Assembly (NCBI GenBank): GCA_017412505.1
Contig: JAFPXN010000112.1
Span: forward strand, 1 to 64,000
Length of the DNA: 64,000 bases
Source of the DNA: Bacillota bacterium
GTDB lineage: Bacteria > Bacillota > Clostridia > Peptostreptococcales > Anaerovoracaceae
Direction of reading: 5' to 3'
A program made the translations under genes and the position numbers. The notes under the pieces were generated by a model. That model searched no databases and was not told the origin of the DNA. It was given only the letters and a program-made list of their open reading frames with translations. Positions 8,125-15,316 of this stretch are shown here, piece after piece. Each line of letters starts with the position of its first letter. The first letter of the stretch is position 1.

Positions 8125-8472
8125 TCACGGTTTTTGCCGGTTCCACGCAGATACGGCAAATTCAAGCGTTTCCAGGAATGCGGACTCTCCGAACGTATTG
8201 ATCTTCCAGAATACCGCATTGCTTCCTCCTGTTGCCGCGCCGCAGATGTCGACACCGTCCCCGTCTTCCATAAACAGCACGCTCAGGCTTGCGCGGTTCC
8301 CGCCCAGATAACTGTACCGTTCGTACACACGCATCTCGACCTGTTTGCCGTCGACTGTTTTGCGGAACTGTTCCTCCAGACTGAGTGACGTGCTTTGCTC
8401 CCATAGCTCTTTGTGGATGAATTCCACGATCTGTCCGAAGTCTCCGCTCACATGAGCCTCATATTTGGCCAT
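8125..8472 (-). CDS. DUF6054 family protein
   Basis: 115 residues, GGAGGG eight bases before the ATG. Short soluble protein seen in Clostridia; the RVYERYSYLGGNRASLSV segment (about 48-65) and the INTFGESAFLETLE segment near the C-terminus match what I recall of the uncharacterised DUF6054 family. No transmembrane segment, no catalytic motif. The function is unknown. It is a single gene, with the perfect palindrome CGTTGAAATTTCAACG 46-61 bases upstream, similar to the one before the flavin-reductase-like gene, so the two may answer to one regulator. Confidence 0.7.
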   Translation of the reverse strand: MAKYEAHVSGDFGQIVEFIHKELWEQSTSLSLEEQFRKTVDGKQVEMRVYERYSYLGGNRASLSVLFMEDGDGVDICGAATGGSNAVFWKINTFGESAFLETLEFAVSAWNRQKP

Positions 8473-8517
8473 GTTGACCCTCCAATCCTTATCCCTTATA
8501 GTCGCAGTGTCCGTAAA

Positions 8518-8533
8518 CGTTGAAATTTCAACG
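8518..8533. promoter_or_regulatory. Perfect 16-bp palindrome CGTTGAAATTTCAACG upstream of the DUF6054 gene
   Basis: Self-complementary over all 16 bases. It sits 46-61 bases upstream of the DUF6054 start codon (minus strand) and resembles the site at 7403-7418. Candidate operator of a dimeric repressor; the regulator is not identified. Confidence 0.45.
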
Positions 8534-8551
8534 CTTTACAGACACGAAGCC

Positions 8552-8577
8552 AAAAATCGCCGATTTAAGCGATTTTT
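8552..8577. terminator. Terminator-like hairpin
   Basis: AAAAATCGC (8552-8560) pairs with GCGATTTTT (8569-8577), T-rich on both sides. On the minus strand it would end transcripts coming from the D-aminopeptidase side before the DUF6054 gene. Confidence 0.6.
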
Positions 8578-8996
8578 TTTGATTCATCGATATCTTATAC
8601 CTTTAAAACTGTTTCCATTTCAGCCGTTTGCCATAGAAAGCCTGATAGGCGGTCTATTTTGCAGGAATATGTTCGACCGGGATTCCTGCGCAGCCATATC
8701 CGTGACCCCATGCATGCCGCGTCACGGCATTACCGTGACACATCATGATATAAATGGCTTTGGGCCACAGAATTCGTTCCCGATCCGTGACCCATAGATC
8801 TGTTTTGCAAATTGTGTCACGCACACTCCGTGTCCCCGGTGATCCCAGGTAACAAAGCAAAGCCTGCAGAATCGCATCTGTAGCGAAAGACCTCCCGGAC
8901 ACTTATAAAACGCTTTCCTGCGTTCCTTCGAATACGCCTGTTCTTCTATTGCGAACAAATGTTCCCGCTATAGAACAGCAGGGCAAACCCTTCTTT
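8578..8996. other. 419 bases without a supported gene
   Basis: No family is recognised in any frame. Two overlapping minus-strand frames are open (8743-8958 and 8654-8902), neither with a good start; the best small candidate is a 44-codon frame ending at 8743 with ATG at 8875-8877 and GGGAGG 12 bases upstream. The stretch also contains a perfect LexA box (8953-8964), and an exact inverted repeat GTCACGG-N5-CCGTGAC (8721-8739) with further CCGTGAC copies at 8700-8706 and 8785-8791 and a GTCAC at 8816-8820. It could be the remains of an SOS gene. Confidence 0.5.
8953..8964. promoter_or_regulatory. LexA (DinR-type) box GAACAAATGTTC with no clear target gene
   Basis: Exact GAAC-N4-GTTC, flanked by C on the left as in the Gram-positive consensus, and the exact reverse complement of the box in the yneA promoter. 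The only gene in the + direction is convergent (the D-aminopeptidase), so the regulated transcript, if any, would run leftwards into the gene-poor stretch. Confidence 0.6.
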
Positions 8997-9794
8997 TTAG
9001 AACACGAACGGCACGCAGCGCAGGAATTCGTAATAGTCGTCCGTCTGCATGCGGATCGTGTGGGAGTCCACCATTTCGAATCCGGGATAATTGACGTATC
9101 TCGCCGCGTCTCTGTGTTCCTTATAGGAGATCTGCAGATCGAAGTGCTTGGGCAGTTCGCACATAGCTTTGCTCAGGTCCTGCTTCAGGGCCTCTTCCGT
9201 CCCCTGCCGGATCAGGTCGCAGACGAGCTGCGGCTGACGGCATCTCGTATATCCGCCGTAACCGTCTTTTGCCCAGACCGTCTTCAGCATGGGATGCAGA
9301 TGCGCGCTGTCTTCCGTCAGCATCTTGTCACCTGACAGGAACACGGTGGGCACGCCGTAATACGCGGCGCACCAGCTGTAGATCATGAACTCGGAGCAGT
9401 CTTCGCCGTTCAGCAGAACACGCGTCGTCTTCGTAGTAAACGTATGGGACAAGGGATTGCCGATCTTGCCCGCCGCGGAATGATAGCCGATGAACATGGC
9501 CGCGTCGAAGCCGGCTTCGATGCCTTCCACCATGGTTCTGGGACTGCCGTTGCTGGCGCGGATGACTTCCACACACTTGGGCATCTCGTTGAGGTCGATG
9601 TTGCGTCCTCCGTCATGCGCGTCCTTGACCACGATATAGTCCGCGCCTGCCGCGATAGCGCCTTCACAGGCTGCCTTGACCTCCATGGTCATCTGCCGCG
9701 CCGCTGCCGGATATTCTTCTTCACCGTGATCGGTCTCCGGCCATATGGTCGTAAAAGCGGTTCCTTCGATATCTGCGCTGATAAATACTCTCAT
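8997..9794 (-). CDS. M55 family zinc D-aminopeptidase (DppA-like)
   Basis: 265 residues, about the usual length. Removes N-terminal D-amino acids from peptides; B. subtilis DppA is the model. The metal site is fully present: Asp8 and Glu10 in SADIEG, His60 in KDAHDGG, His105 in GYHSAAG and Glu135 in NGEDCSEF, plus His117 in LSHTF, which matches the proposed catalytic His of DppA. No signal peptide, so cytoplasmic. Not in a dipeptide-transport (dpp) operon here; it stands alone, transcribed leftwards. A role in recycling of D-Ala-containing peptides is an inference, and a VanX-like D,D-dipeptidase is encoded at about 29.2-29.8 kb. Confidence 0.92.
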   Translation of the reverse strand: MRVFISADIEGTAFTTIWPETDHGEEEYPAAARQMTMEVKAACEGAIAAGADYIVVKDAHDGGRNIDLNEMPKCVEVIRASNGSPRTMVEGIEAGFDAAMFIGYHSAAGKIGNPLSHTFTTKTTRVLLNGEDCSEFMIYSWCAAYYGVPTVFLSGDKMLTEDSAHLHPMLKTVWAKDGYGGYTRCRQPQLVCDLIRQGTEEALKQDLSKAMCELPKHFDLQISYKEHRDAARYVNYPGFEMVDSHTIRMQTDDYYEFLRCVPFVF

Positions 9795-9923
9795 AATATC
9801 CTCCCCGGCATGATAGCCTTATAAAGATATTATAATCCAATTCTGTCCCTGAAAAACGGAAAGCAGCAGAATTATCTGCCGCTTTCCGAAAGGATATGCA
9901 TACAACTGACTTCTGCAGGAAGT

Positions 9924-10232
9924 CTACAGTTCTGTCGGGATCGTGATGTACTGACCCGCTTTGAGGTCGGCTGCCGTGATCCCGTTGAGACGGCAGATCT
10001 CGTAGATGACGTTGCGCACGTCCATATCGGACGGACCGTATTCCCGGGCGAGCGTCCAAAGCGTATCGCCGGACTGGACTTCGATCTGAACGTACTGCTG
10101 CGTGCTGGCGCCGGATGCCGTATTAAATCCGAGCGCTGTCGTAACGATGAATGCCAGGGCGATGATCATGATCGCGACGAAGGCTGTGAATCTTGCTTTA
10201 TTGGCTACTCTGTACTTCTTATGTTTCGTCAT
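9924..10232 (-). CDS. yneA: YneA-like SOS cell-division inhibitor (membrane anchor plus LysM)
   Basis: 102 residues from the ATG at 10232, chosen because AGAGGG precedes it; an in-frame upstream start would lie on the promoter. Basic N-terminus, one transmembrane segment (about 15-36), then a LysM domain (about 49-99, VQSGDTLWTLAREYG to AGQYITIP) that binds peptidoglycan. Size and architecture match YneA of B. subtilis, which delays division during the SOS response. The promoter carries one perfect and one near-perfect LexA box. lexA itself is not adjacent, unlike in Bacillus. Call rests on architecture plus SOS control, as LysM proteins are otherwise diverse. Confidence 0.8.
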   Translation of the reverse strand: MTKHKKYRVANKARFTAFVAIMIIALAFIVTTALGFNTASGASTQQYVQIEVQSGDTLWTLAREYGPSDMDVRNVIYEICRLNGITAADLKAGQYITIPTEL

Positions 10233-10255
10233 TTTGCGTTCCCTCTTTTCAAAAG

Positions 10256-10304
10256 AAACATTTGTTCGCACTCCTATAGTAGCAGAACATTTGTTCTTTT
10301 GCAA
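10256..10304 (-). promoter_or_regulatory. SOS promoter of yneA with two LexA boxes
   Basis: On the minus strand TTGCAA (10299-10304) and TACTAT (10276-10281) are 17 bases apart. The perfect LexA box GAACATTTGTTC (10285-10296) fills the spacer. A second site, AAACATTTGTTC (10256-10267, one mismatch in the half-site), lies just downstream of the expected transcription start. LexA bound here would block RNA polymerase. Confidence 0.8.
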
Positions 10305-10321
10305 GTACTATTTTCAAAATT

Positions 10322-10359
10322 AAATAAAAAATATCCGGCCGTTGTTTCTGGCCGGATAT
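10322..10359 (-). terminator. Terminator of the mutS-to-methionine-gamma-lyase operon
   Basis: ATATCCGGCC (10331-10340) and GGCCGGATAT (10350-10359) form a 10-bp stem; on the minus strand it is followed by a T-rich tract. It also shields yneA from read-through. Confidence 0.8.
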
Positions 10360-10540
10360 CTTCAAAACCATTGAAATTCTAACTCTATTCAATTATTCAT
10401 TCGAGGATGACGACAATCAATCACGGGGACGGGGGCGTGATTGGCGGAAGCGATATGCGATTCTTTATTGTCTATTGAGGCATTCCATATGCGGGTCGAG
10501 GGCCATGTGAATGCCGGGAAAATAGAACCGTCCCTCTCCC

Positions 10541-11830
10541 CTACTTCACCAATCCCCTGTCCTTCAGCGTCTGCAGCGCCTTGATCACGCCGAACTTAGC
10601 GTGTTCGTACGTGATGCCGCCCTGGAAATAGACGATATACGGTTCCCGCATCGGCGCGTCCGCGGACAGTTCGATGGAGCTGCCTCCGACGAACGCCCCT
10701 GCCGCCATGATGATCTGATCCGTGTAGCCCGGCATATCCCAGGGCACCGGGGTCACATAGGAGTCGATCGGAGCGGCCGCCTGCACGCCTTCGCAGAACG
10801 CGCATACCGCTTCGGGAGAACCGAGCTTAACCGCCTCCACGATATCGTTTCTCGGATCCGACGGACCCGGACAGACTTCGTAACCAAGGTCCGCGAACAC
10901 CTGCGCGCAGAGCGCGGCGCCTTTGACGGCGCCCATGGTCACGCGGGGCGCGATGAACAGGCCCTGGAACATGCTGCGGGTCTGGCCGAACGTCAGGCCG
11001 CACTCCCCTCCGATTCCGGGACTTGTGACGCGGGTCGCGACCTTATCGACGAGATCCTTCCTGCCGACGACGTATCCGCCGGACAATGCGAGACCGCCGC
11101 CGGGATTCTTGATCAGCGACCCTGCCATGATATCCGCGCCTGCCTGCACCGGTTCCTTCACGTCCGTAAATTCGCCGTAGCAGTTGTCCACCATGCAGAT
11201 GACGTCCGGTTTGACGGACTTGCAGGCCGCTGCCCACGCTTCGATCTGCGGGATGGTCATGGCGTTGCGGAACGTGTAGCCTCTGGAGCGCTGCAGCGCG
11301 CAGATCTTCGTCTTCGGACCGATCGCGGCCTTGATGCCTTCCAGATCGATCTCGTTGCCCGGCAGCAGATCCACCTGCTTATACGTGACGCCGAATTCCT
11401 GCAGATTGCCGTACGCGTCTCCCTTCAGCCCGATGACGGTCTGCATGGTGTCGTAGGGGTCGCCGTTGCAATAGATGAGTTCGTCGCCGGGACGCAGCAG
11501 ACCCAGATAGACGGACGCCAGCGCGTGCGTGCCGTTGACGATCGTCGGACGGACCAAACCTGCTTCCGCGCCGAATACGTCCGCGTAGAGCTGCTCCAGC
11601 GCGGCGCGGCCCACGTCGTCGTAGCCGTAGCCCGTATTCCAGGCGAAATGCTGGTCGTTGATGCGGGCTTCCTGGAAATGATGCAGCACTTTATATTGAT
11701 TGAACGTCTGGATGTCGTCCAGGTCGGAAAATACGCAGGCGAGTTTGCTTTCCGCCTCTTCCGTACGGCGGAGAATATCGGCGTCGATGCCGAACTTTTG
11801 ATTCAGATAGTCGTATGTGAGAAGATTCAT
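10541..11830 (-). CDS. Methionine gamma-lyase family PLP protein (YnbB-like, 'aluminium resistance' family)
   Basis: 429 residues, full length for PF06838-type proteins. Fold-type I PLP enzyme related to methionine gamma-lyase/cystathionine enzymes: VNGTHALASVYLGLLRPGD near 98-116, a DNCYGEF segment with the PLP-contacting Asp, and MAGSLIKNPGGG with the Schiff-base Lys. Members are named after an old aluminium-resistance clone; the true reaction is not established. In Bacillus and Clostridia the gene often lies near hfq-miaA-glnR; here it closes an operon with mutS-mutL-miaA-recombinase-MATE, 27 bases after the MATE gene. hfq is not found between them. Confidence 0.9.
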   Translation of the reverse strand: MNLLTYDYLNQKFGIDADILRRTEEAESKLACVFSDLDDIQTFNQYKVLHHFQEARINDQHFAWNTGYGYDDVGRAALEQLYADVFGAEAGLVRPTIVNGTHALASVYLGLLRPGDELIYCNGDPYDTMQTVIGLKGDAYGNLQEFGVTYKQVDLLPGNEIDLEGIKAAIGPKTKICALQRSRGYTFRNAMTIPQIEAWAAACKSVKPDVICMVDNCYGEFTDVKEPVQAGADIMAGSLIKNPGGGLALSGGYVVGRKDLVDKVATRVTSPGIGGECGLTFGQTRSMFQGLFIAPRVTMGAVKGAALCAQVFADLGYEVCPGPSDPRNDIVEAVKLGSPEAVCAFCEGVQAAAPIDSYVTPVPWDMPGYTDQIIMAAGAFVGGSSIELSADAPMREPYIVYFQGGITYEHAKFGVIKALQTLKDRGLVK

Positions 11831-11857
11831 AATATTACACAGTTCTTAAGAGATAAG

Positions 11858-13267
11858 TTACGCGGGTTTCCATACGTTCTTCCACTTGCCGCGGCGGTAG
11901 CGTATCGTCATCAGCAGGCAGCGCATGGTCCAGTCCAGGGCCATCGGCAGCCAGACGCCCAGCAGCGAGAAGCCGAAGAAGTGGATCAGGATATAAGCCA
12001 GGGGAACGCGGACGCCCCACATGCCGACCATGGACAGGAAGGAAGAAAACTTCGTATCCCCTGCACCGCGCAGGATGCCGCTCACCGTGTTTGCGATGGC
12101 GACAAACAGTTCCGCGAACGCCTGCACGCGAAGCGCCTGGGACGCCATGGAGATCGCCTGCTGGTCCGTGGTGAACACGCCCACCAGCTGGGGCGCGAAG
12201 ATGAACATCAGCACCGCGCACACCGCCATGACCAGGCAGGCGTATTTCACGCATTTGTTGCCCAGTTCTTCCGCTTTGTCCGGGTCGCCGGCGCCGAGCC
12301 ACTGCGCCACGATCGTCGTCGCCGCCACGCCGAAGCCGTTGATCGGCATATAGCAGACGGATTCCGCCGTATTGGCGTAGCTGTGGGCTGCCACGACGGT
12401 GTTCCCCAGGCCTGCCAGCATGCGCGTCGTCGCCAGCTGTCCGGAGCTGAGAACGAGGCGTTCCAGCGCGATGGGAATGCCGAGCCGGTACGTTCTGCGC
12501 AGCAGCGGGCCGTTGATGCCGACGATGCGGCTGCGGTCGAACGTGACGAGATTATCTTTGCGAAGCACGAAATACATGGACAGCGAAGCGCTGCAGATGT
12601 TCGCCAGGGACGTGCCCATGGCGGCGCCTGCCACGCCTTTGCCTGCGCCGATCATGGTCATCTGCATGCCGAGCAGCGTGATGGTGCGCGTCGGATAGAT
12701 CAGCAGATAGTTGAACACCACGTTGACCACGTTGTGCAGGATGTTGCAGAACATGGGCCTTCGCGTGTCGCCCATGCCGCGCAGCAGATTGCTGTTGATG
12801 GACAGCATGGCGAGGAAGAGCCGGGTCGTGCCGAGATGGAAGATATAGGCGCCGGCATCTTCCCAGATCGTCGGATCCGCGTTCATCCACCGCGCGAAAT
12901 TCGGCGCGATCACGAAGATGTACAGCGTCGTCAGCAGTCCGCCGAACCATAAGATATGGAACATGGCGTTGCGCATGACTTCCCGCGCGTCTTCCGGATG
13001 TTCCTCGCCGATAAAACGGGCGATCATGACGGAAAAACCTATTGCCAATCCGAAATTAAAGCCGTTCGTCAGCATCAGGATGGGATGGTTGACCGCGATG
13101 GCCGCCGACGCGTTGACCCCGAGACGGCCGACCATGGCCGTGTCGACGTACATCGTCAGGATCTGCCCGAGCTCCTCGATAAAACTGGGAATGACCAGGC
13201 TGAAGATCAGCGCTCTGGCCGGAATGCTGCGGTCGAGGATATTCAATTGCTTACGAGTCGTTGTCAT
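11858..13267 (-). CDS. MATE family efflux transporter
   Basis: 469 residues with about twelve hydrophobic segments and the typical two-half MATE layout. The N-terminal IPSFIEELGQILTMYVDTAMVGRLG stretch corresponds to the conserved first helices (P, E, DT-x-M-V-G). The C-terminal half repeats the pattern (GFGVAATTIVAQWLGAGDPDKA). Such proteins export drugs or metabolites with Na+ or H+ antiport. The start codon overlaps the 3' end of the recombinase gene by 17 bases, so it is translated from the mutS operon. Substrate unknown. Confidence 0.93.
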   Translation of the reverse strand: MTTTRKQLNILDRSIPARALIFSLVIPSFIEELGQILTMYVDTAMVGRLGVNASAAIAVNHPILMLTNGFNFGLAIGFSVMIARFIGEEHPEDAREVMRNAMFHILWFGGLLTTLYIFVIAPNFARWMNADPTIWEDAGAYIFHLGTTRLFLAMLSINSNLLRGMGDTRRPMFCNILHNVVNVVFNYLLIYPTRTITLLGMQMTMIGAGKGVAGAAMGTSLANICSASLSMYFVLRKDNLVTFDRSRIVGINGPLLRRTYRLGIPIALERLVLSSGQLATTRMLAGLGNTVVAAHSYANTAESVCYMPINGFGVAATTIVAQWLGAGDPDKAEELGNKCVKYACLVMAVCAVLMFIFAPQLVGVFTTDQQAISMASQALRVQAFAELFVAIANTVSGILRGAGDTKFSSFLSMVGMWGVRVPLAYILIHFFGFSLLGVWLPMALDWTMRCLLMTIRYRRGKWKNVWKPA

Positions 13268-14399
13268 TGTGATTCAGGTCTTCGCCCCACTCGAAGTTCT
13301 TGATGAGTTCGCGTTTCGTATTTAGCTTGTGGGCGGCGTAGAGCTGCGTCGTCGTCACGTTGTCGTGATCCAGCAGTTCCTGCACGTCGTAGATGGAATT
13401 GCCGCGGCCGATCAGGGACGTGGCGGCCGTAGCCCTTAATTTATGAGGGCTGTAGCCCTGCCGCCGGCTCGTTCCCATCGTGATCGAGGTGTACTTTTTG
13501 ACGACTTCCCGGATCTGACGGTCCGTCAGCCGCGTACCGCGCAGGGACAGCAGCAGCGCGTCCTTGTTCTCCTCGTCCAGCGTGTCCTCCGGCGCCCTCT
13601 CACGGGTCACGTATTCTTCGAACGCCTCCGTGATCGTGTTGTTGATGGGCATGACGGATTCCTTGCCGCGCTTGCGGTAGATCTTGAACTCGCCGCGCTC
13701 GAAGTTGAACGAGCTCAGGTTGAGCTGCTGCATCTCCGAAAGACGCAGACCGTAGGTGACCAAAAGCAGAAGCATCAGCTTATCGCGGTATTTCGTCTTC
13801 TCCCAGAACTGCTTTTCCTTGTCCGTCAGGCCGTCGCCGGTGACGACGGCGTCCAGCATGCGCATGACTTCGTCGTCCTGCAGCGCTTTGATGACGCGTT
13901 CGCCGGGCTTTGGCAGCCGGATCGGGTCGAAACCGTCCGTGATGTTCTGATCCACGAGGCCGTCCCGGTACAGATACTTGAAGAACACGGAGACGGCGGA
14001 TTTTTTATGAGCCAGCGCCGCGTTGCCGTTCTCATAGACCGTGACGTTGCCCTTTTCGTCCTCCACCTTATACCGTCTGCAATAATCGATAAACAGGTTG
14101 ACGTCCGGCGACGTGATGCGGTTCAGATCCTCGGGTTTGATCTTTTTCAGTTCCGTGCAAGTCTCCTGCAGTTCCGTCTCCTTCAGCAGATAGCGCAGGA
14201 AAAAGCGCAGCTCCCGCAGATATGACAGCCGTGTCATAGGCAGCACGCCGTTGCGCAGGTACATAAAGTAGCCCCGCATCCATCCGGGCAGGGTCTGTTC
14301 GATGGCTTCGCACTCCTCGTATATTTCGTTTTCCCGGGCCACGACGTTGTCGGGTTTATCCGATTTGTTGTGGACCCTTATCTTCCGTTCTTCAGCCAT
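13251..14399 (-). CDS. Tyrosine recombinase / phage-integrase family protein
   Basis: 382 residues. N-terminal SAM-like DNA-binding domain (about 35-150) and C-terminal catalytic domain with all key residues: Arg219 (TYGLRLSE), Lys243/Lys246 region, His319 and Arg322 (SPHKLR), His345 (LDHDN) and nucleophile Tyr354 (TQLYA). It resembles XerC/XerD-type enzymes but is longer, with an extra N-terminal stretch of about 35 charged residues. It overlaps miaA by 22 bases and the MATE gene by 17, thus lies inside a housekeeping operon, with no attachment site, phage gene or repeat around it. A chromosomal XerS/XerC-like role or a domesticated integrase are both possible. Confidence 0.9.
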   Translation of the reverse strand: MAEERKIRVHNKSDKPDNVVARENEIYEECEAIEQTLPGWMRGYFMYLRNGVLPMTRLSYLRELRFFLRYLLKETELQETCTELKKIKPEDLNRITSPDVNLFIDYCRRYKVEDEKGNVTVYENGNAALAHKKSAVSVFFKYLYRDGLVDQNITDGFDPIRLPKPGERVIKALQDDEVMRMLDAVVTGDGLTDKEKQFWEKTKYRDKLMLLLLVTYGLRLSEMQQLNLSSFNFERGEFKIYRKRGKESVMPINNTITEAFEEYVTRERAPEDTLDEENKDALLLSLRGTRLTDRQIREVVKKYTSITMGTSRRQGYSPHKLRATAATSLIGRGNSIYDVQELLDHDNVTTTQLYAAHKLNTKRELIKNFEWGEDLNHNDNDS

Positions 14400-15313
14400 G
14401 GTTCGATCAGCCGCATCATTTCAGCATAGGCGGGCTCGTCGAAGGCGTCTCCCTTCAGCGTGACCCAATGCATCTGGGGATAGCGCCGCAGCCAGATCAG
14501 CTGGCGCCGCGCGTAATGCCGCGTATTTTTGCGGATGAGTTCCGCTGCGTCCGCGGCTGGCCTGCCGTCCCGCAGGCAGTCGATCACTTCTTTGTATCCG
14601 ATGCCTTTCATCGCGATGTCAGCGGACGTAAAGCCCATAGCCATCAGGCTTCGGACTTCCTGCTCCAACCCGGCTTCTAGGATCTTGCCGACCCGCCGGT
14701 CGATCCTGCCGTACAGTTCGCTGCGGTCTCTGTCCAGGCCGATCAGCAGGCTGTCGTAATCCGGATAAGGCGTGACCGCATCCGTGAAAGGCGCCAGTTT
14801 CTCTTCGCCGTGCTCCAGGCGTTCGATCGCCCGCAGCATGCGCTTGACGTTGTTCGGGTGGATAGCTTCCGCTGCGTCCGGATCGAGGGAACGCAGGCGG
14901 TCATGGATCTTCTGCGGGTCACCGCCGCACGCTTCGAAGACCTGCTGACGGAAGCCGTCGTCGCCCTGCGGCGCGGAAAAATCCATGTCGTAGAGCAGCG
15001 CGTTGATATACAGTCCGGTGCCGCCGCTGACGATGGGCAATTTGCCCCGGCCGGAGATCTCCCGGATATAAGACCTGGCTTTTTTCTGGTAAGACGCGAC
15101 GTTGAACGGCGTTTTCGGATCGATCTCATCCACGAGCCAGTGTCTGGCCTGCGCGCGTTCCTGAAGCGTCGGTTTCGCGCTGCCGACGTCCATGTAGCGG
15201 TAGATCTGCATGGAGTCCGCCGAGACGATCTCGCCGTCCAGATCCTGCGCCAGCCGGATTGCGTATTCTGTTTTCCCGCAGGCCGTCGGACCCGTTAAAA
15301 ACAGTACCTTCAT
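14378..15313 (-). CDS. miaA: tRNA dimethylallyltransferase
   Basis: 311 residues, normal length. Transfers a dimethylallyl group to A37 of tRNAs that read UNN codons. P-loop GPTACGKT at 8-15, the DSMQIYR segment near 34-40 that contacts the tRNA base, VSGGTGLYINALL near 100-112, and IGLDRDR later in the protein are all family signatures. It follows mutL by three bases and is the third gene of the mutS operon; the mutS-mutL-miaA order is common in Bacillota. The 3' end overlaps the recombinase gene. Confidence 0.97.
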   Translation of the reverse strand: MKVLFLTGPTACGKTEYAIRLAQDLDGEIVSADSMQIYRYMDVGSAKPTLQERAQARHWLVDEIDPKTPFNVASYQKKARSYIREISGRGKLPIVSGGTGLYINALLYDMDFSAPQGDDGFRQQVFEACGGDPQKIHDRLRSLDPDAAEAIHPNNVKRMLRAIERLEHGEEKLAPFTDAVTPYPDYDSLLIGLDRDRSELYGRIDRRVGKILEAGLEQEVRSLMAMGFTSADIAMKGIGYKEVIDCLRDGRPAADAAELIRKNTRHYARRQLIWLRRYPQMHWVTLKGDAFDEPAYAEMMRLIEPWLKNGR

Positions 15314-15316
15314 GGG

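Noticed and set aside
10418..10443. CAATCACG...CGTGATTG inverted repeat with a G-rich loop
   Set aside because: Short stem without T tract or conserved position; the real terminator is at 10331-10359.
13251..14399. Prophage or integrative element around the recombinase
   Set aside because: No phage genes, attachment repeats or tRNA target; both neighbours overlap the gene.
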